Virus record (IMG/VR): IMGVR_UViG_3300025133_000069
Coordinates: 1-64,000 of that record
Direction: 5' to 3' (one strand)
Source: a virus
Length of the DNA: 64,000 nt
Position 1 is the stretch's first letter; every line of letters starts with the position of its first letter. The translations under genes were made by a program, and so were the position numbers. This document shows, piece by piece, positions 25,370-34,298 of the stretch. The notes under the pieces were generated by a model that was not told the origin of the DNA, did no database searches, and worked only from the letters and a program-made list of their open reading frames with translations.

Positions 25370-27541
25370 ATGAAATCATATCACGATAATTGGCGTAATT
25401 TTTTAACAGAGGCGACCCCAATAAGACAAGACGATGGCGGTCCTGTCATGGTGGATAGTAGTTCGCTAGAGGAAGGCAGATATACTGCTGAAGCCTTGAC
25501 GAGAGTGGCCGAAGACACAGGGGTTAACCCAGCCTGGCTATGGGGCTTAATGGGCGCGGAATCAGGCGGCGGTAGAGGTAAATTTAGAGGTGGAAAATGT
25601 CAGGCGCGCGCATTCAATAATTATTTGCTTAAAGATCGCTGGGTGACGTACGAAAGTGGAAAGCGCGTTTTTAAAAGAGGCTATACCACCATATATAATG
25701 AAGATATTAAAGCCGTAAGAAATGCCGGCGTGAGAACTCGTGGTCAAACTTATGGTGATTCTCGCAAAGATCGATCTGCCGATTCACAGTTTCATAAATG
25801 TTTTAAAGTTGCGCCCAAGAGCGCAATTGCGGTTGCTGCCTGGGGCGCCAATCAAGTAATGGGTTTCAACATTAAAGAAATGTGGGAAAATGACCCACAA
25901 GGCTTCTATGATCGATGGTATGGTAACAATGGAGCAAACCAGTGTGCGATGAGTGAAGAAGCAAGTAGGGTTTATAATGCAGCGCCGCGGCGGAATGCGA
26001 AGCTTCAGAGATACTCTAATAATGCTGTTTTTGGGGGAATCAATGGTGCATATAGAAGTTGGCAGAGCATTGTACAAATATATCATGGGTCATCGCCCGG
26101 AAGTGAAAAAAATACAAGATATGTAAGTTCGGCCAGAAAAGCAGCAAAACAATTTATAGCAAAGTTCCCCAACCAGATGAGACAGTGGTGGAAAGATCGT
26201 GGCAAAAGCGAAGAAGAAATCAATACTTTTTTCAGAAGATGGAGGGTTAATCCCGGCGAGGCCTCAGTTGCAACACCAGCTTCTCCAGAATTGCCAATTG
26301 AGCCTGTATCAGAAATCAAACATAGAAAAATTCTTGTAATTGGTGATTCCAACACAGCTCGTATGAAAGCAGCTCTAACCCAAAAATATGGCGGGGATCC
26401 AAATACTGAAATAAAAGTTTGGGGCAGGGGTGTTGAAGATGGTGTGGCTACAACGACGAAATATATCTATAAAAATATAAAAGATCCAAATTCTAAATTA
26501 AAAAAACTCATTAATAACTTTAATCCAACTCATATTGTTATAGGTTCATTAGGTGGAAATGATTGGGCATATGCTTGTCCCGGTCGAGAAGAGACACTAC
26601 AAAGTTATATTAAAAATTATGTAAAACCACTTATGATATATATTAAAGCGCACAATGGATCATGGGGGGGTTTACCGCCGGCTGGGCCGGAGGCGACAAG
26701 AAAGTGTAAAGGTAAGTCTATACTTTTTCAACCAATGAGGGCTAAAATTAATGATAGATATAAACAAGTTGCAGAAGACATAGGCTTAGAATATCGCGAT
26801 GTTATAGGTTCAGGCTTTTTCAATCCTCCAGGTGATAAATATCATATTCCACAAAAAAAGTGGATAGACTATTTTAAAGATAATACTCTTGTGAGAAAAA
26901 AAATAAAAAAGAAATTCCCATTACGTTTAGATGTACCTGGTACAATTGTAGTTAAAACACATCCTCCACATGGAACTTCATGGGAAAGACCCTTCCCAGA
27001 AAAAGGATTACCATGGGGCATGAAGTGGCCTGAAGATCAAATCAACTTAGATATATCACAAATAGATGATTTCGAAGTAGCTTGTCATTTCTGGAACAAT
27101 CCTGAACATGAAAGTTTCTGGGGTTTTACAAATTATAAAAAGAAAGGTATGATTCTTAACAGAGAAGATCCATATGGTGAGATCCATGATGCGATAGAGG
27201 AATTATGGGAAGAGGCGATCGCTAGTGTAACTGAAGATTGCCCTGAAGGTACAAACTGCCGCGTTGATACAACTCCCTGGGTCACTAAACAAATTAACAA
27301 ACGTATTAAAAGAGGTGATTTAGAAAGTCCCGTAATTACTCATTGGAAGACAGAAGATATTATTGAACTTTTTAATAAAACAAGAAGTCGTTATCCAACA
27401 CGCTGGAAGCCTTGGTTTAAAGCAGGAATGTGTGATGGCGACTATGAATCAAAAATTAAAAGTCTTCTCGACCAAGAAGAAATAGAAGAGAGAGAAAGAG
27501 AAAAACACCGAAAACTATTCCGGCGTATGATGAACCGATAA
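25370..27541 (+). CDS. Class B tagged muramidase-like plus SGNH hydrolase fusion
   Basis: Starts MKSYHDNWRNFLTEA, a class B tag that lines up with the T4 capsid-targeting pattern MKTYQEFIAEA, including the final x-E-A. Residues 40-300 resemble an N-acetylmuramidase-like lysozyme fold: GAESGGG at 62-68, with E64 as candidate acid, and AWGANQVMGFN near 157. An SGNH hydrolase domain follows: ILVIGDSN at about 320, GGNDW at 395 and DKYHIP at 488. Two cell-wall or glycan activities joined to a packaging tag suggest an ejected envelope-processing enzyme. The C-terminal 200 residues are unassigned. Confidence 0.83.
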   Translation: MKSYHDNWRNFLTEATPIRQDDGGPVMVDSSSLEEGRYTAEALTRVAEDTGVNPAWLWGLMGAESGGGRGKFRGGKCQARAFNNYLLKDRWVTYESGKRVFKRGYTTIYNEDIKAVRNAGVRTRGQTYGDSRKDRSADSQFHKCFKVAPKSAIAVAAWGANQVMGFNIKEMWENDPQGFYDRWYGNNGANQCAMSEEASRVYNAAPRRNAKLQRYSNNAVFGGINGAYRSWQSIVQIYHGSSPGSEKNTRYVSSARKAAKQFIAKFPNQMRQWWKDRGKSEEEINTFFRRWRVNPGEASVATPASPELPIEPVSEIKHRKILVIGDSNTARMKAALTQKYGGDPNTEIKVWGRGVEDGVATTTKYIYKNIKDPNSKLKKLINNFNPTHIVIGSLGGNDWAYACPGREETLQSYIKNYVKPLMIYIKAHNGSWGGLPPAGPEATRKCKGKSILFQPMRAKINDRYKQVAEDIGLEYRDVIGSGFFNPPGDKYHIPQKKWIDYFKDNTLVRKKIKKKFPLRLDVPGTIVVKTHPPHGTSWERPFPEKGLPWGMKWPEDQINLDISQIDDFEVACHFWNNPEHESFWGFTNYKKKGMILNREDPYGEIHDAIEELWEEAIASVTEDCPEGTNCRVDTTPWVTKQINKRIKRGDLESPVITHWKTEDIIELFNKTRSRYPTRWKPWFKAGMCDGDYESKIKSLLDQEEIEEREREKHRKLFRRMMNR

Positions 27542-27546
27542 AGCAT

Positions 27547-28134
27547 ATGACACGTAAAAAGAAACAAATTGATGAACAGATTCAGGGTTCAAATAGATCA
27601 AGACCGGGCAGCGCCATGGCTTCTTTTGAACAGCCAAATGAGCCATGGATGGAACCATGGGACGATTTTAAAAGTGATGCGCAAGAACCAAGTAGTGGTA
27701 GCATAATGAAAATTGTCTTACACAGGAATGGCTTTTGTTTATTTCTTCGTAATGAGCAGGGTTTGGATTTACCGGGGGGCCATATGGAAAGGGATGATTT
27801 TACTAAGATTGAGGCGCTCAGGAGAGAGGTTCTTGAAGAGACTGGTTTAACACTTTCAACTGATGATCGTGATATAGTTGAACTATTTGGTTTAGAACTA
27901 GCACATCCTAGAAAGCACTATTATGTGGGCCCGTTGCCGGGCGGCAAGTGTCACGCAAGCGGGGAACACATAGGAGGTTGTGAAGAAGTTAGATTAGAAG
28001 ATGTAGAAAATAGGGACGATATTTCTGCAGAATATAAAGAAGTTATACGTAAAGTACTAAATACAATTGTAGATAGAAGTGGTGACGACCTTCAACCCTT
28101 TGCCCCGGGCGTTGGTTTAATGGGAAAGCGTTAA
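27547..28134 (+). CDS. Nudix hydrolase
   Basis: A Nudix-fold pyrophosphohydrolase by its Nudix box: LPGGHMERDDF, then ALRREVLEETGL (residues 75-101), with the REVLEETG core intact. Substrates of such enzymes include NTPs, NAD derivatives, nucleotide sugars and capped RNA; the sequence does not decide. The 50-residue N-terminal extension rich in Pro, Trp and Ser is not part of the domain and is not a class A or B tag. It lies between a tagged gene and a repeat-tagged gene. Confidence 0.82.
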   Translation: MTRKKKQIDEQIQGSNRSRPGSAMASFEQPNEPWMEPWDDFKSDAQEPSSGSIMKIVLHRNGFCLFLRNEQGLDLPGGHMERDDFTKIEALRREVLEETGLTLSTDDRDIVELFGLELAHPRKHYYVGPLPGGKCHASGEHIGGCEEVRLEDVENRDDISAEYKEVIRKVLNTIVDRSGDDLQPFAPGVGLMGKR

Positions 28135-28135
28135 T

Positions 28136-30406
28136 ATGAAAAATTTAATTAAAGAAAACTTACTGGCTGTTAGTAACAAAACTTACCTTAAAGAAAATTT
28201 ATTGGCTGTTAATAAAGAAACTGCCGATCTTCTTCTTGAAGTACAACTTGACGCAGAACAACAGGAATGGCGTAAAAAAATAAATGCTATGGCTCCACCA
28301 GATGTGGTGAAAGGAGGCAATGGCTCGCTTACGGAACCGCAATGGAAACAAGCAAGAAGGATGGTCTATAAAAAGGACTGGGAAGGAATAAAAAAGATAA
28401 TTGAGAGGGGAACGTTCCAGAAAAATGTACCTGGTGCGGCTGCAACATACAAAGGCGGCGCGGTTAAGCAGTGTCCAAAAGGAGAATTTAGGTCAGGAGG
28501 TGAATGTGTTAAACTTCCTCCAATTAAAAGTTTCGCGGACGCGGACGCGGTGGATGCTTACGTGAAAAGAGTAGGGCGCCGGCCGTCCTTTATATTCTTA
28601 AAATCATTAAAAAAAGTTTATAGATGGGATGAGGAAGCAAAGAAATGGACTGAGGCTCCTCAGCTCACAGCTGCTGTTGCAGCGGACCCAGCTGTTGTTT
28701 CAGCTCCTGCTGCTGCACCGACAGCAGCAGCAGATATCCAAAAGAACTTTATTAAAAAATGCGGACCAGGGAGCAAAGAACATGGCACTCCGGTGTGTAA
28801 CCAACTTAATAAATTGACAGCGCTGTGGTCCGTGCATGCCTTCGACTTCACCCATGTGAAGGACGGGGCCATATATAGAAAAGGCTTAGCAGACTTTGAT
28901 CAAACTTTAGGAACTCATGGCCATATAAAAGCTGCACAACTTCTTGCAAGCCTGTTTAAGGAAGGAGAAGCTAAAAACAAAGCAAATGCAATTTTAGAAG
29001 AAATTGGAACAATTCCAATTGCTGCTGCTCCGACAGCTGAGCCTGCCGATAAAGGCGAATTAATAGGAGTTCCTCTTCTAGGTTATCAGTTTAAATCAGA
29101 TGAACCTTGGAAAGTAGAGAAATTGGAAATTTGGAATAGGCCGGATACAAAGAATAGAGAAGGCAAGATTGTTAAAAAAGGAATTAATTTGCTTAAATAT
29201 GGGGGCGCCGAATTTTCTTTAGATTCTCATTTGAAAGAAACAATGGGCTTTGCTTCTTGGGCAGCTTATAAAGGACTTAATAAAGAAGATCTTAAAAATA
29301 GAAATATCAAACCTTTCCATCTTGTCTTTATCTTTTTGGAGTATAGAAAGAATAAGAGAGCGGAAGCCGGAGAATTTATTTCTATAAATCTTAATGAGCC
29401 TAATATCGTTGAGAGAGACAAGATCGTAGCGAACCGAATTCATCAAACTAGATTAAAATTTAAAGATTTAGTGAACACAGAAATTCTTGATGGCTATACC
29501 AATCATAAAACAATAAAAGATATAGTAAGAATGCACTTTGAGGGAGCAGATACAGTTCAATTTACTATCGGTGGTGGTGGCACAATACAAATTCCCAAAT
29601 CGGCGAAGGCGGCCTTTGATCCAGAGGGCGGAAAAGGTAGTTATTTTACTCGTGCTGAGTTGACACTAGCTAAAAGAATCGGTATCAGTGCTATTCCGGT
29701 GAAGGGGGAAGTTACGCCTGGGACGCCGGTCGGTAAAGGGCCCGAAGCGCCGGTGCTCGGGCCGCCTGCGCAGGATACCCCGCCAGGCGAGCAGCCCGGG
29801 CCCGACGAGGAACCCAAGGCCGACGAGGAACCCAAGGCCGACGAGGAACCCAAGGCCGACGAGGAGCCCTCAGAAGGGAAACCAATATTAGAGGATACTC
29901 CTTATATGAAGGCAAGAGAAATAGTTAAGAGCAATACTAGAGAGACGGCAAAGAAGTCTAAGTTAAGAAAAATTGTTAACAGCCTGGCACCTCGATTTCT
30001 TGGAGGAGATACCGATAAAAAAGTTAAAGGAGGCAGAGGCTGGTTTACAGAAAAGGACTGGAGATTGGCGAGGCGAGCGCTTAAGCGCAACAAATTCAAG
30101 GAAGTAGCTCAGCTTATTCTTGACAGGGCTCAAACTGGTTCCGAGAATTCAGGTCCTTCGATGGACAATCTCTATGACCAAGCCAAAGATGAAGCAAAAA
30201 GATTATTAAGAGATAAACCGGTTCCGGCGAGCTGGTACTCTGACGATGACGAGGACGAGGAGGCAGAGTGGGGAGTTGTGCCTGACCCACGGATGGTGGG
30301 GAGAATGTTGCTCGCAATAAAAGATAAAGATGATATTTATAGAATGCCCGAGCCAGGATGGAAGTGGCTGAATTCGGAGAAAAAGGAGAAAGTAGTAAAG
30401 AGATAA
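28136..30406 (+). CDS. Repeat-rich protein with tandem N-terminal motif and duplicated module
   Basis: A 756-aa protein. The N-terminus has a tandem motif, KENLLAVSNKTYLKENLLAVN, then DLLLEVQ with L-L-E, which may be a third kind of tag. A module with RKI-N-x-x-AP, VKGG-x-G, L/FTE-x-x-W and ARR occurs near residues 45-95 and again near 600-660, so the ends are duplicated around a different middle. A disordered linker of DEEPKA repeats lies at about residues 555-580. A PKGEFRSGGECVK segment and long Ala-rich stretches also occur. Function unknown. Confidence 0.72.
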   Translation: MKNLIKENLLAVSNKTYLKENLLAVNKETADLLLEVQLDAEQQEWRKKINAMAPPDVVKGGNGSLTEPQWKQARRMVYKKDWEGIKKIIERGTFQKNVPGAAATYKGGAVKQCPKGEFRSGGECVKLPPIKSFADADAVDAYVKRVGRRPSFIFLKSLKKVYRWDEEAKKWTEAPQLTAAVAADPAVVSAPAAAPTAAADIQKNFIKKCGPGSKEHGTPVCNQLNKLTALWSVHAFDFTHVKDGAIYRKGLADFDQTLGTHGHIKAAQLLASLFKEGEAKNKANAILEEIGTIPIAAAPTAEPADKGELIGVPLLGYQFKSDEPWKVEKLEIWNRPDTKNREGKIVKKGINLLKYGGAEFSLDSHLKETMGFASWAAYKGLNKEDLKNRNIKPFHLVFIFLEYRKNKRAEAGEFISINLNEPNIVERDKIVANRIHQTRLKFKDLVNTEILDGYTNHKTIKDIVRMHFEGADTVQFTIGGGGTIQIPKSAKAAFDPEGGKGSYFTRAELTLAKRIGISAIPVKGEVTPGTPVGKGPEAPVLGPPAQDTPPGEQPGPDEEPKADEEPKADEEPKADEEPSEGKPILEDTPYMKAREIVKSNTRETAKKSKLRKIVNSLAPRFLGGDTDKKVKGGRGWFTEKDWRLARRALKRNKFKEVAQLILDRAQTGSENSGPSMDNLYDQAKDEAKRLLRDKPVPASWYSDDDEDEEAEWGVVPDPRMVGRMLLAIKDKDDIYRMPEPGWKWLNSEKKEKVVKR
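29804..29875 (+). repeat. 18-bp tandem repeat encoding DEEPKA units
   Basis: Four tandem 18-bp units (GACGAGGAACCCAAGGCC, the last one diverged) encode an acidic Pro/Glu linker. The units are nearly identical and GC-rich inside an AT-rich gene, so they probably expanded recently by slippage. Confidence 0.9.
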
Positions 30407-30409
30407 ATT

Positions 30410-31264
30410 ATGAGTTGGAGAATAAACAGATATAATAAAAAATCTTCAAAACGTTTTGGTTGGCATCCAAATTGGTTTGGTGCTTTCTTGGAAGATTTTA
30501 ATGATCACTTAACTAAAGCAATCATATCTTTTCAAGAAAGACATGAAATCAAAGTTGATGGATTGGTTGGCCCTCAAACGTTTAGAAGAATATTAACATC
30601 TCGACCAGAAGAAGTCAAGCAAAAAAATCATATTTTAATTAATGGTTTGAACGTTGCAATCGATTGGGATGTTAAAATCGATCTAATGAAGCCTAGTTGT
30701 TACAGACATCATAACTATGTTAGAAAACCAAATATGATTGTAACTCATTGGGATGCAACAACTTCTGCTGCAAAATGCAGGAGAGTTTTAGAGGCAAGAA
30801 ATATTTCATCACACTTTTGTATTGATAACGATGGCATCATTTATCAATATGTTGATACAAATAATACTGCCTGGCATGCACGAGGTGTGAACAAATATGC
30901 AATAGGTATTGATTTTAGTAATGCCTATTACTTAAAATATCAAGATAGGTATACTTCACACATGGGTTTGAACACGAGACCTGTCTGCAATAGCAGCACC
31001 GTCCATGGCGTAAAACTGAAACCGCATTTAGGATATTACCCTGTGCAGATCGAAGCTTACAAAAAACTAGTAAAAGTTTTATGCAACCATTACGACATTC
31101 CTTTGCAGGTTCCTGTCGATGAAGATAATAAGTTACTTACAAAAGTTCACAAAGAATCATCGAAAGGTAAATTCAAAGGTATCGTTTGTCATTATCACCT
31201 TACAAGAAATAAGATTGATTGTGCAGGATTGGAATTAAAACGAATTATCGATTCGCTTTGCTGA
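30410..31264 (+). CDS. Endolysin: peptidoglycan-binding domain plus N-acetylmuramoyl-L-alanine amidase
   Basis: Residues about 35-65 form a peptidoglycan-binding repeat (FQERHEIKVDGLVGPQTFRR). The rest is an Amidase_2/PGRP-type fold: IVTHWDATTSA, SSHFCIDNDGIIYQYVD, AWHARGVN and AIGIDF, with His residues placed for zinc binding and a later CHYHL. It would cut the amide bond between MurNAc and the stem peptide at lysis. Two membrane proteins with coiled-coil features and a minus-strand miniprotein follow, which suggests a lysis region. Confidence 0.87.
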   Translation: MSWRINRYNKKSSKRFGWHPNWFGAFLEDFNDHLTKAIISFQERHEIKVDGLVGPQTFRRILTSRPEEVKQKNHILINGLNVAIDWDVKIDLMKPSCYRHHNYVRKPNMIVTHWDATTSAAKCRRVLEARNISSHFCIDNDGIIYQYVDTNNTAWHARGVNKYAIGIDFSNAYYLKYQDRYTSHMGLNTRPVCNSSTVHGVKLKPHLGYYPVQIEAYKKLVKVLCNHYDIPLQVPVDEDNKLLTKVHKESSKGKFKGIVCHYHLTRNKIDCAGLELKRIIDSLC

Positions 31265-31448
31265 TTACTTCTATCTTTTTTGGTTGAAGAATATTATGTA
31301 CAGCGAACCTTTGAGCTATTTTTTTATTAAGCCAGAATACCTCAATGTCTTTTGTCGCCCACTTCCTTTTAACCAATCCAATAGGTTTCTCTAATAATTT
31401 GGACATCCCTTTTAAAGTAACGAGATCTCCCACTTGTATTTCTGTCAT
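31245..31448 (-). CDS. Small SH3-like protein of unknown function, antisense
   Basis: A 67-aa minus-strand gene, starting MTEIQVGDLVTLKGM and containing WATKDIEVFWLNKKIAQRF, which reads as a small beta-barrel (KOW/SH3-like) protein. It overlaps the end of the endolysin gene by 20 bases on the other strand. From memory, similar short proteins occur in marine T4-like phages; function unknown. Confidence 0.65.
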   Translation of the reverse strand: MTEIQVGDLVTLKGMSKLLEKPIGLVKRKWATKDIEVFWLNKKIAQRFAVHNILQPKKIEVISKANR

Positions 31449-31464
31449 ATTAAGATTATTCCGT

Positions 31465-31474
31465 ACTATTTAAA
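31465..31474 (+). promoter_or_regulatory. Candidate late-promoter element ACTATTTAAA
   Basis: ACTATTTAAA lies 27 nt before the ATG at 31501, with TGGAG between. It would drive the small membrane proteins of the lysis region rightward after the antisense gene. Confidence 0.38.
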
Positions 31475-31500
31475 AATAGCATGCTGGAGCTAATTTAAAT

Positions 31501-31707
31501 ATGTTTTGTAATAAAAAAGTTTTTAGTAAATTTCTATTATTTTCGATAATATTGTTACTGTCTAGTTTTTGTTGCAATGCTATTTTTGTTTCTGCCTCAC
31601 CCCCCAAACATACAACGACTTCTTTAGAAAAAAGAGTAAATGTTGAAGTTCAACAGCGAACTATAATTCAAAACCTAAGACGTATTGAAGATAAGTTGGA
31701 TCGTTAA
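31501..31707 (+). CDS. Small exported or membrane-anchored protein, lysis region
   Basis: A 68-aa protein with a long hydrophobic signal or anchor (FLLFSIILLLSSFCCNAIFV) and a charged C-terminal helix (NVEVQQRTIIQNLRRIEDKLDR). It overlaps no gene and precedes another membrane plus coiled-coil protein. Placement after the endolysin suggests a spanin- or holin-type role, but no diagnostic motif is present. Confidence 0.6.
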   Translation: MFCNKKVFSKFLLFSIILLLSSFCCNAIFVSASPPKHTTTSLEKRVNVEVQQRTIIQNLRRIEDKLDR

Positions 31708-31711
31708 AAAC

Positions 31712-31942
31712 ATGGCAAATAATATTAATTTTCAAAGTGTTAAAGATTGGATTACCTTTAGTATTGCAGTGGTCGCTTGTGTTACTGCTACAATATTTTG
31801 GGTTCAAACTTCTCATGATTCAGAATTGGCTCGAATTGATACCAAGGTGGAAAAAATTCAAGAGCAAATTGATAAAATTCGCGATAATAACAACGAGATC
31901 TTACGCATCATTGGTCGCTTAGAGGGCAAGATTGATGGCTAA
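31712..31942 (+). CDS. Membrane-anchored coiled-coil protein, possible holin/spanin component
   Basis: From the ATG at 31712 this 76-aa protein has one membrane helix (WITFSIAVVACVTATIFWV) and then a long coiled coil (ELARIDTKVEKIQEQIDKI and onward). The layout fits an inner-membrane spanin-like or T4-holin-unlike accessory protein. An in-frame ATG at 31685 is less likely because it overlaps the preceding gene without need. Role inferred only from position and topology. Confidence 0.62.
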   Translation: MANNINFQSVKDWITFSIAVVACVTATIFWVQTSHDSELARIDTKVEKIQEQIDKIRDNNNEILRIIGRLEGKIDG

Positions 31943-32044
31943 TCAGTTCCAGGCCAATACGTAAAGAAGCAGAATTATCGGTGCGCCGATGACAACTGCC
32001 AATGTCCAGAAAATTCCCTTTGCAATACCTTTTATAATACTCAT
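31943..32044 (-). CDS. 33-aa single-helix membrane protein, antisense
   Basis: A minus-strand 33-aa peptide with one membrane helix (IFWTLAVVIGAPIILLLYVLA) and a strong GGAGG ribosome binding site 6-10 nt before the ATG. It ends at the base after the stop of the convergent gene at 31712. Its placement in the lysis region could mean a role in lysis control. Confidence 0.6.
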   Translation of the reverse strand: MSIIKGIAKGIFWTLAVVIGAPIILLLYVLAWN

Positions 32045-32058
32045 ATTGTTATCCTCCA

Positions 32059-32075
32059 TATTTATAATATAAATA
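32059..32075. promoter_or_regulatory. Divergent pair of TATAAATA elements
   Basis: TATTTATA (32059-32066) and TATAAATA (32068-32075) form an inverted pair between the diverging genes at 32044 (minus) and 32131 (plus). TATAAATA is the T4 late-promoter consensus read by gp55, and a gp55-like factor is encoded in this window. The pair could fire in both directions. Confidence 0.4.
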
Positions 32076-32101
32076 CATTGATGTATAAGTTAAAATTAAT
32101 A

Positions 32102-32112
32102 ACTATTTAATA
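32102..32112 (+). promoter_or_regulatory. Candidate late-promoter element ACTATTTAATA
   Basis: ACTATTTAATA lies 18 nt before the ATG at 32131 with AAAAGGAG between. It is identical in its first eleven bases to the elements at 13048 and 40581. Confidence 0.42.
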
Positions 32113-32130
32113 TGTAAAAAGGAGAAAAAA

Positions 32131-33069
32131 ATGAAAGTTGATGGTATCTTACAGATTAACGATGAATTAAATTCAATTCTTTGGAAAAATGAACAACTTT
32201 CTCCTATAGTTCATGGTAGATTATTAGAAATTGCTGAAAATTTCTTTTCTAAACTTGATTTAGGGGTTGATTTAGAAGATATCACAATTACCGGGTCTAT
32301 GGCAAATTATAATTGGACTAAATATTCGGATATAGATCTTCATATTGTAATCGACTTTTCAGAAATTGATGATAATAGAGAACTTGTAAGAGAATTTTTT
32401 AGCTCTAAAACATCTAATTGGAATAAAAATCATAATATTTCATTTTTTGGACATGAAATTGAAATTTATGTACAAAATCTTAATGAAAAACACTTCTCAA
32501 CTGGAGTGTATTCCCTGTTAAATAACGAATGGAGTATTGTACCAACCAAGGTTGATCCAAAAGTCGATGTAGAGATGGTGAAAAGAAAAGCGAACTCTCT
32601 TATTGACATGATTGAACGCGCAGAAGACATGTACCTTGACAGGGATTATAGCGATGCTTATGATTTCTCATTAAGATTGATAGAGAGAATCAAAAAGTTT
32701 CGACAATCAGGACTAGAGGGTGTAGGGGAGTACTCGAATGAAAACCTGACCTTTAAATACCTAAGGAATCACAAATATACCGACATCCTTTTTGGCATCC
32801 GAAACAACTCTTACGACAGAATGATGTCTTTAGACGGCGATCATGATAGAAAATTCAAAATTTTCATACAAAAAGAAGATGCTCCGGAAGAATCTGGGTT
32901 TCATAGGCTTAATGAGATAGGAAAGTTTCAAAAATCAGTGAGAAGAAGGCACATGCGTCAGAAAAAACGATTATTAAGGCGCGGACCACAAAATCCTGGG
33001 GGCGCCTTTCCGAAAAAGCCTAGTTATAAGAGATCAAAGTCCTCGCCGGCGGGTTTTGGAGGGACTTAA
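32131..33069 (+). CDS. MNT-type nucleotidyltransferase
   Basis: Residues 55-75 carry GSMANYNWTKYSDIDLHIVID, the pol-beta nucleotidyltransferase signature GS-x(10)-SDIDLH, with a third acidic residue likely in EIEIYV. Such enzymes add a nucleotide to a protein, tRNA or small molecule. The C-terminal region (RRRHMRQKKRLLRRGPQNP) is very basic and suggests nucleic acid contact. The gene opens a four-gene run conserved, in my recollection, in marine T4-like phages. Confidence 0.8.
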   Translation: MKVDGILQINDELNSILWKNEQLSPIVHGRLLEIAENFFSKLDLGVDLEDITITGSMANYNWTKYSDIDLHIVIDFSEIDDNRELVREFFSSKTSNWNKNHNISFFGHEIEIYVQNLNEKHFSTGVYSLLNNEWSIVPTKVDPKVDVEMVKRKANSLIDMIERAEDMYLDRDYSDAYDFSLRLIERIKKFRQSGLEGVGEYSNENLTFKYLRNHKYTDILFGIRNNSYDRMMSLDGDHDRKFKIFIQKEDAPEESGFHRLNEIGKFQKSVRRRHMRQKKRLLRRGPQNPGGAFPKKPSYKRSKSSPAGFGGT

Positions 33070-33128
33070 AATGAAAATTTCCAAAAAATTGGCTAAAAAT
33101 CACTTTTTAAGCAAAATTGGAGCTAAAA

Positions 33129-34289
33129 ATGTTTAAAATTATTGGAAATGAACAAAATTTTCCAGAATTTCATCAATTTTATGAATTGGGCAACAAATTT
33201 GTGCCTTTTGCACAAAAAAAGCTTGGTTTTGATAAGCCAGTTGACATTGATTTGGTCTCAGACCCGGAAAATGCCAAAGATCCCCTTGGAAAGACGGCTT
33301 ATTATGACCCAAGCATGATGAAAATCACTTTATTTGTCGATAAACGGCATGTAAAAGATATTTTGCGGTCTTTATCACATGAACTCGTTCATCATGCTCA
33401 AAATTGCCGAGGAGAGTTCAATAAAGGCCACGATCTCGGTGAAGGGTCATTTTCAACGAATAAAGAGCTTCAAAGGCTAGAACTTGAAGCATATGCTAAA
33501 GGAAATGGTGATATTGTGCGTAGATTTGAAGATTTACAAAAAGAATCAAGAAAGGAGGTTTCAGAAATGAAATTAGAAGAAAATAAAAAAGAAATTATTA
33601 ATGAAAAGTTCGAATGGCCGTTTCGAAGTCGGTGGTGGGATAATCTTATTGGTAAACTCATGAAATGGATGAGAAAAAGATCAGAACAGTTAAAAAAAGC
33701 ATCCGATGAAGAAAAAGAGGCCGAGGTGCAAAGAACTCTAAATGAAATAGAGATAAAATATAGAATAGAACTTAATCTACCGGGGAAGCCAAACACACAG
33801 TCGTACCGGTACGAAAAAACTTTTCAAGAGAAACCAAAGGTTTATAGTGAGCCTATAAAACCTGAACGACGGGGGCGGGAACCAGAAAGTAAATACGAGA
33901 AAGTAGTGCCTGAATCAATAGATCATTTTGTGGAATCGATTCTAAATGAACTAAACTATTTACCTAAGCAAGATATTCTAAAGGAGAATAATGATATGTC
34001 AGTAAAAGAAGAAGGAAAAGGGCCGCATCCTGGTTTAACCTGTGCAGAAGCGCACAAAGGAACTCCTTGTCCAAGTGAAGATGTAGTTGAAGAAGGCGCC
34101 CCCACTTGTCCGGACGGTAAAGAGCCCGAACTAGGCGATGATGGCCATCCGACGGGTAGATGTGTGAAGAGAAGACAAATGGATGCTCCTATGGGCGAAA
34201 ATATTGAAGAAGAAGTCAATGAAAATTGGCGTTTTGCTAACAAAGATCAACTTCTATTTGAAGAATTAGTCAAAAAATGGACTAAATAA
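33129..34289 (+). CDS. HExxH metallopeptidase-like protein with class B-like C-terminal segment
   Basis: I chose ATG 33129, which has GGAG 7 nt upstream. SLSHELVHHAQNCRGEF at about residue 83 is the zinc-binding HExxH core, and GEGSFSTNKELQRLELEAYAK supplies a likely third Glu ligand. After about residue 140 the protein is a linker-rich scaffold with ISHFV-type helices, a TCAEAHKGTPCP segment and a second Cys segment. It ends EENWRF-like (VNENWRFANKDQLLFEEL), echoing the class B tag at the wrong end of the protein. Role unknown; virion maturation or host proteolysis is possible. Confidence 0.78.
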   Translation: MFKIIGNEQNFPEFHQFYELGNKFVPFAQKKLGFDKPVDIDLVSDPENAKDPLGKTAYYDPSMMKITLFVDKRHVKDILRSLSHELVHHAQNCRGEFNKGHDLGEGSFSTNKELQRLELEAYAKGNGDIVRRFEDLQKESRKEVSEMKLEENKKEIINEKFEWPFRSRWWDNLIGKLMKWMRKRSEQLKKASDEEKEAEVQRTLNEIEIKYRIELNLPGKPNTQSYRYEKTFQEKPKVYSEPIKPERRGREPESKYEKVVPESIDHFVESILNELNYLPKQDILKENNDMSVKEEGKGPHPGLTCAEAHKGTPCPSEDVVEEGAPTCPDGKEPELGDDGHPTGRCVKRRQMDAPMGENIEEEVNENWRFANKDQLLFEELVKKWTK

Positions 34290-34298
34290 GGGGTAGTT

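Noticed and set aside
31501-31942. Definite two-gene spanin pair
   Set aside because: Topology fits loosely, but there is no lipobox in the outer candidate with the right layout and no diagnostic motif, so only a lysis-region role is suggested.
33071-33136. A 21-codon frame starting MKISKKLAKNHF as a class A tag relic or leader peptide
   Set aside because: It matches the tag only in MKI-x-K and overlaps the ribosome binding site and start of the next gene; chance is sufficient explanation.
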